Source: Lunularia cruciata
Lineage: Eukaryota > Streptophyta > Marchantiopsida > Lunulariales > Lunulariaceae
Direction of reading: 5' to 3'
Length of the DNA stretch: 64,000 nt
NCBI GenBank assembly: GCA_948567375.1
Contig: OX419762.1
Coordinates: forward strand, 38,731,034-38,795,033
Made by a program: the position numbers and the translations under genes. The notes beneath the pieces were generated by a model. The model ran no database searches. It was not told the origin of the DNA and saw only the letters and a program-made list of their open reading frames with translations. How positions within the stretch are numbered: the stretch's first letter is position 1; each line of letters opens with the position of its first letter. Shown here piece by piece: positions 57,912 through 64,000 of this stretch.

Positions 57912-59387
57912 GCAGCAAATATAAGTATGAACAACAAAAGAAGAAATTTCTAGAAGGTTGGCAAGAATTCTATTTCACAATCACATTCAATCATCATTTC
58001 ATCTTTACAAACTACTTGAATTTAGAAATAAGTAAATGATAACGGGAGTCCCTTTATTACCCTACCCTAATTTCCATGAGTTATAACTTTTCTGATTTTA
58101 GTGTACATGGTTCATCTCTGCCCAGTTCTATTTGTTCTATCGGATGTTAAAAATATTTAGCTAGCAATATGGAGCTTACGAGTTGAGTGTGATACACATG
58201 TAAGAGAACTAGGCATCAAAACTCTTAGGACATAATCCGTCAGGTTCAGTGAAGTTCGTGAATGGCATCAGTCCCCGAAAGACCAAAAAAGTCACTATCT
58301 TGCTCTTCATGTTAATTGTAAACTGTATACATACGTTCACATACGATTGAATTTTACTTCTAGAAGGTTTGTAGGTTCCATTGCTTCCACTCAATAGTCA
58401 AAGTAGACTTATAAGAAGCCAATTGCAAAATTGCTTATCCTTTCTTCTTAAATGCAGGTATAACATTGATATGCATGACTATGCTTCTGAGTGTAGCCCA
58501 AAGGTTTCTAAAATACAAAGATAAGTTCAATTCCAAAATATCATAAAAGGGTAGGCAACCTATTCTACCTAGTACCTAGGTGTATAACTTTATGTGTATG
58601 CCATTGTGTATGTACACTTGCCTTCCATCTTGCATAGTTATTGAATAGTCTTCTATGTCATTCATCTATCGTTTAGAAACAATCTTGCATGCTGTCCAAC
58701 CTCTAATTTATGATAGGTATTTCCACCTCAAAGACTTAATGAAAGTTGGGTCCAAGAGTCTAACCTACTTATGATGGAGCTCCGTGCAGGTGAAGGTTGT
58801 GTGTTAGTTCAAGGGACATGAAGTGGATTTAAAGGATCTTGCCATAGATTTATTTGAAACATTTCAATACAAGATAGGCAATGTACTTAACATGGCATCG
58901 AGAGTTTATCTTCAACTACTGTTTGAGCTCTATATTGACAAATTCTTACATCGAAATTAAAAAGACCATATGACTAACATAGAGAGACTTCAGCTTGCTC
59001 AAATCTTGGTTTTGATTGCATATTTTGAATTCTATGGCAAGTGGCCATCACAGAGGCCAAGATATCATTTGAAAGCAAAAACATGATTGTGGTGAGAAAA
59101 CCATAGCAAAGAAAGAGAAATTTATAGCTCAAGCAAAAATTGTGACAACAAATACCAAGACACAAAGACTAGACTCAATCTCTTGAATCCGTAGTGCAAT
59201 CAAAAGCTTGATTTAATCCAACACACTACAAGATATGAAGGCCATTGTTGTAGGGTACACATAATATCTTCAAGAGTTCTTTTTAAATCTATACAACTGT
59301 TCAGTACTCACCTTGCATTACTAAGTCCTCAATAGTAATATATTGGGAGCCTTTGTACTAGTACATGATGCACGTGGCTTACCCTAG
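57912..59387 (+). repeat. Left arm of a large inverted repeat (about 1.48 kb)
   Basis: The reverse complement aligns along its whole length with 59700-61902 once the solo LTR is removed, with substitutions and small indels. Example pairs: 58700-58960 with 60750-61020, 58280-58500 with 61270-61490, 57912-58030 with 61780-61902. No reading frame is shared, so it is not a duplicated gene. Confidence 0.9.
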
Positions 59388-59699
59388 TAGCTCTTTACAT
59401 CACAACAGTCTTATCTCTTCCACCCACCATAAGACTCTTGTGAACTTGTATTATATTTGTCATTGCCTCCACATGAACAAACTTGATAACACAAAAGTTG
59501 TGATGAAATGTTGCGTACATTACAATAGACCCATTAAAGTTAAAAGAAGGTAGCCAAGATTCTAGTAATGTTGTGACCCTCTGCTGAAGTTGAAGAGAAA
59601 AGACTTAGGCTCTAGCAGTCTACAACTTCCATGAGGAATTGCTCCACACCAATCAACAAATGTAACTCTATCAAGAAATAGACTCCCCTTTTGTATATA
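59388..59699. other. Spacer of the large inverted repeat (312 bp)
   Basis: Unique sequence between the arms; contains a 62-aa plus frame (59365-59553) and a minus frame (59803-59612) with no motif. Similarity between arms stops abruptly at both edges. Confidence 0.7.
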
Positions 59700-59801
59700 C
59701 TAGGTAAGCAATGTGCATCATGCATTGGCACAAAAGCACCCAATATATTATTACTGAGGACGTAGTAATGCAAGGCAAGTGATGAACAATTGTACAGATT
59801 C

Positions 59802-59857
59802 AAAGAGAACTAGTGAAGATATTATTGTGAAAGAGAACTAGTGAAGATATTATTGTG
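59802..59857 (+). repeat. 28-bp tandem duplication in the right arm
   Basis: 59802-59829 and 59830-59857 match exactly; the left arm has one copy. Confidence 0.88.
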
Positions 59858-60069
59858 TACTCTACAATAATGGTCTTCATATCTTGTAGTGTGTTGGAAT
59901 AAATCAAGCTTTTAATTGAACTACAGATTCAAGACATTGAGAATGGTCTTAGTTGCCACAATTTCTTCTTGAATCAAAACTTCCTCTTTCTTTGCTATGG
60001 TTGCTATGGTTTCTCATCATAATTATGGTTTTGCCTTCAAATGATATCTTGGTCTCCATGATGGCCGCT

Positions 60070-60650
60070 TGTAATACCAACAGCCAGACATTTTATCTAG
60101 AGGTGAAAATTGGCTTGGTAACATCTAGAAGGATGTTATATATGATGGAATAAGTAGGTCAGATAGAGGTATCACCAAAAACAGGGCAGAAGCCAAAAAT
60201 AGTCTAAAAATTTAAAGCCAATTTGGGAGGCCTAGCTGATGAATTAGGCCTCAAAATGTGTAGAATCTAGTCCAAAGTGAGATAAGGTTGGACTTCCCTC
60301 TCCTCTTAATTTTCTTGGGAAGATTTTTCCAATGGTAGTTCACCTTGGTGATTATGAGATTCCTACAAGAAGATTCTTTAAATATTCCTTTGGTCAAAGT
60401 TTGTTTGACCAACCAGATAAGACCAGAACCGATATGTCACCCATGCATGCAACTAATCTAAGGGTAGAGCTCAATGACATATCACCAATCCATATATTTG
60501 ATCCAAGGGTGGAGCTTCCTTTGAGAGAATACTCTTTGCTATATAATAAAGACAAAGTGCTCCTTTGGGGCATCGGAGTTTTGAGTGTGAAGCTTTGTGT
60601 TTCTACTTTTGGGTTTTCTCTTGGGAGTCTCATGTCCTCAAAACATTACA
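60070..60650 (+). repeat. Solo LTR in the right arm (581 bp)
   Basis: Starts TGTAATACC and ends CATTACA, of the short chromoviral subtype, with the family TATA-like motif ctatataataaagac (about 60539-60553). Flanks are ccgct and aagct, only three of five bases alike. The left arm runs straight through the equivalent site. Confidence 0.85.
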
Positions 60651-61902
60651 AAGCTCGCCAAACATAATTAAATATATATGATCAAAATGAAAATGTAAGG
60701 CAAATTGGAAGTCTAATCAACTCTATGTTAGTCATAGGATCTTTAGCTCAAATGTAATGATTTGTCAACATATAGCTTGGATAGTAATTGAAGATAAACT
60801 CTCAATGCCATGTAAAATAGTTTGCCATCTTGTCTTAAAATGTTTTCAAATAACTTTATGGCGAGATCCTATAAATCTAGTTCATGTCCCTTGAAATGAC
60901 ACACAACCTTCACGTACATGGAGCTCTATAAAAAGCAAGTTAGACTCTTTGGACTCAACCTTCATTAAGTCTTTGAGGTGGAAGTAACCTACCATAACTT
61001 AGAGGTTGGACAATATGAGGAATTTTTTCTAAATGATATGTGAATGAAGTAGAAGACAAGAGTCCCTTAGCTATGTAAGATAGAAGAGGAAGTGTATCTA
61101 CAACATGAGCAAAGCGCACAATGTCCAAATTAAGCAATTTCTAAAATAGAACACTCACAATGAAAAATATATAATGTTATATAGCTAGGAAAAATATATT
61201 GCCTACTATTTTATAATATGTTTGAATTGACCTTATCTTTGTCTCTTAGGAACCTTTGTGTTGCACTCAAATTCACAATATAGTCATGCATGTCATTGTT
61301 ATACTTGCATTTAAGAAGAAAGGATAATCAATTTTGTAATTGGCTTCTTATACATTTTGCTTTGATTGTAGAGTAAAAGCAATGGAACCTACCAACCTAG
61401 TAGAAGTCTAATCCAATTGTATGGGAATGTATGTATACAATTTACAATTAACATGAAGAGCAAGATAGTGATTTTTTTGGGATCTTTTGGTACTAATGTA
61501 AAAACAAACTTCAAAGAACCTTACCTATTATGTATTGAGAGTTTGGATCCCTAGTTCTCTCACATGTATCCTATACTCAATGATGCTATATCTAAACCAA
61601 GATTTGATAAATTGTACATATGAACACCTCATTTTCAACTCCTGAAGCTCATGGTGGCTAGTTGAACAAATTAAAAAGATGATTGAACACACCAAAGATC
61701 AACCATGTACACAAAAACCAAAATAGTTATAAATCACAAGAATTGGTGTAGTAAAGGAGCTCTTGTGATCAGATAATTATTTCCACATTTAAGTTTTTTG
61801 TAAGGATGTAATGGTGATTTACAATGATAGTGAAAACATACTAGTAGCTTTCTTTTGCACTTCTCTCTTCTTCTTTTATTGTTCATACCTATATTTGCTG
61901 CA

Positions 61903-64000
61903 ATAAGGTTTGACAAATGATCAAATACCAAAAAAAAACATATTATGCCTTGGTCCCATGCATTCCTCAAGATAGTAATAACATGGATTTCCTAGCAAAA
62001 TTTGAGGTAGGTCAATATCTACCTATTGCAGGTCAAAAATACGCCTCAAACTCTCTTCAATGTTCTTAGCATTGTTCATGGTTTTTAGAAAGACAAATCT
62101 CCTTTTGCACAAGAGCACAAGCAAAGGTTGATGGTCCAATAAACAAGTCTCAATCCAAATTTCTCTCCTTGAGAAACTCCTCATGGAGTAAGTTCCAAGT
62201 TTGCAATACTCTTGTTGGACAACAAAATATATAGTCTCTAATAGGAGCTTCCTTTAACAATACCTGCAAAATCTCCAACCATGAAGTAGGACATATCTTT
62301 ACATCTATGGAGCTAAGCATTGAATAACACAAATCAACAATACAATCCTCAAGTTATCTTCAGCAAATAGAGAATTGATCCATAATCTAAGTTTTTTTCG
62401 AAAAGAATCCGTCCTTTTTGATATTTTTTCCTCACATGCAATGTAGATACCGAATTCCAAACAACAATTCCTTGGAACTTCTATGATGATGATGATTAAA
62501 TACTTCTTTGTGACGATGATCTCAATCAAAGTCTATTGTGAATTATTTATCACATTCTTTAGTCACATCCTTCATCCATAAGAGCTGGAAAATGTGTGGT
62601 TAAGCATAGCCTCAAGGTTTTGAAAGCAAGGACATGTTGCTTCCTTTAGAGTATGAACATTAGTGCACTTTTGGGTTGTTCAAAACATTGAATGGAGACT
62701 TTCCCATTCTCATGCAACAAGTTTTTCCATCTTGCTTCGGAGCTAGTTGAAGGACTATGGACTAGATTACCTCTGCAGCAATTTAAGGAATATGGATAAG
62801 GATGATGGATTCTACTCCCTTACACTACTGCTAAATGTACTTACCTACCTTACTATAGTAAAAGATAATCATCTTAAAAGGCAAGTAAGATATTGATAGT
62901 AGTAGCTATCCTAAGCCTCCTTATGGATGAAAATTCTTGTGGTGAAGTATTAATTCTCTCCACAACATGGTAAAAATACAAAAATTTCTGGTTTACAGTT
63001 TTTTTCCATTTTGCTCCAAATTCTTTCTCCACCTGCGACACAATAAACAATAAATAGTTTACCAAGGACACAAAAAACATTTATTTTCTTGCTAAATTTG
63101 GAAAATAGACTGAGAGGATAGCAGACACTATAAAACCTCTACAATACATATGGCTATCCGATTTTGGTGCACTTTCTACCTTGTTGAACGAGTAGTTGGG
63201 ATGGCATAACTTTGATGAATTCATTTGTGATTGTTCAAATTAACATCAAAGAAAGGAGTTGAAACGATTGGAATTGAATTTGTTGGCCAAGGAAGTCAAG
63301 AAGCTGCTACTATTGCATCCACCCTAGTCATTCCATCCAAGATGAAAGCTCTTGTATCATGTGGAAGTAACTTCAATTTTGCACAAGTTGAACATGTTCA
63401 ACTTGTGCAAAATTGGCTCCATATCTCCCAAAATCCTACAATTGGCATTGGTAAAAAATCAATGCATGTTGGAATTTAATATGTTCTCCTTTCAACTAAG
63501 CATAGCTTGAGCTATTAGAAGTGAGACCACTTTGCTTTATTAGAAGTAAGTCCACTTTGGAGTTGAAATAGGCAACTATGCAAAAAGTTGTTTCCAAATT
63601 TGCAAGTTGTCTTAGTACCATTTGGACTTAAACAAGAATGGCTCTTTTGAGGATGAATGATTGGAGAAAACATTGGCCCTTTACAAATCCACTATTAGGA
63701 ACCCTTTTCAATATATTTGATGCTTTTGCATAGTATCATCTGAAATCCTTTTGAGATGCAACACCTTCTAAATAGAGTTCTAAGGTAATGCACCTATCAA
63801 GCATGATCAATTTGGTCCAAACAATTCCAATAGTGAAGCAGCTATGGATGATGACCAAGACGTTATGGTTGGCCATTCAGAGGCCAAAGGGTTGCAAAGC
63901 TTCCAAGCTATAAAAGAAAGAACAAGGTAGAAGTGCCAAATCTAACTAGATACTAGCCAAAGCATCTCAAGCTCTTGTCAAAGAAACGATAATAAAAATA
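61903..64000. other. AT-rich sequence, no gene recognised
   Basis: Nothing recognised apart from a perfect palindrome at 63374-63415. An 82-aa frame at 63231-63479 spans that palindrome and has no known motif. Confidence 0.45.
63374..63415. repeat. Perfect 42-bp palindrome
   Basis: Two 21-bp arms with no loop; left arm begins caattttgcacaag and the centre is acatgt. Every base is paired. Confidence 0.92.

Larger units (their letters stand above)
59700..61902 (-). repeat. Right arm of a large inverted repeat (about 2.2 kb with solo LTR)
   Basis: Reverse-complement partner of 57912-59387. Longer because of the 581-bp solo LTR at 60070-60650, a 28-bp tandem duplication at 59802-59857 and extra sequence near 61590-61690. 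Confidence 0.9.

Noticed and set aside
1-64000. tRNA, rRNA or snRNA genes
   Set aside because: By eye I found no pair of A and B box sequences in a foldable arrangement and no rRNA-like segment; tRNA-like words occur only as primer binding sites. A covariance-model scan would settle this.

Overview
This window is nuclear DNA of a land plant. The only clearly functional host gene is a plant-type mitochondrial cytochrome c1 gene (about 51.4-54.8 kb, seven inferred exons). Almost everything else recognisable is Ty3/gypsy LTR retrotransposon DNA with plant-style primer binding sites (initiator tRNA-Met and tRNA-Asp). The C-terminus of the cytochrome c1 looks less like the angiosperm form, so a bryophyte or other non-angiosperm is possible; this is a low-confidence inference.

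Layout. 0-11.7 kb is a nest of related chromoviruses. Element E (minus strand, gag at 1-74 and 9762-11190, LTR at 11201-11744) was split by element D (plus strand, 75-9761). D was itself hit by a solo LTR (7495-8097) and by an unrelated insert of about 2.8 kb (2761-5588). 12.2-13.4 kb is a purine-rich minisatellite. 13.4-17.9 kb is decayed sequence with a zinc-knuckle remnant and, on the other strand, an integrase remnant of another gypsy lineage. Element A (17884-25694) is the youngest element: its two 690-bp LTRs are about 99% identical, it has a tRNA-Asp PBS and one long gag-pol frame broken by three stop codons. 25.7-36.2 kb is mostly unassigned repeat-derived DNA with a degenerate minisatellite and short hairpins. 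37.4-48.0 kb holds element C (plus strand, 5' truncated) with element B (minus strand, 39417-46031, complete with both LTRs) inserted into its integrase; the 5-bp target duplication is exact.

48-50 kb is AT-rich and empty. About 50-57.9 kb is a GC-richer island with the cytochrome c1 gene and unassigned DNA. 57.9-61.9 kb is a large imperfect palindrome with arms of about 1.5 kb around a 312-bp spacer; the right arm carries a solo LTR that the left arm lacks, so the left arm serves as an empty-site reference. 61.9-64.0 kb is unassigned AT-rich DNA with a perfect 42-bp palindrome.

Working together: the chromoviral copies (B, C, D, E and two solo LTRs) are one family with TGTAATA...TATTACA-type LTR ends, an initiator-Met PBS and a purine-rich PPT. 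Two LTR subtypes are visible: about 540-610 bp, and about 740 bp with an internal 156-bp duplication. Lesions in A, B and C are largely of the C-to-T or G-to-A kind, as expected from deamination of methylated cytosine. No active complete retroelement was found; A and B are closest to intact.
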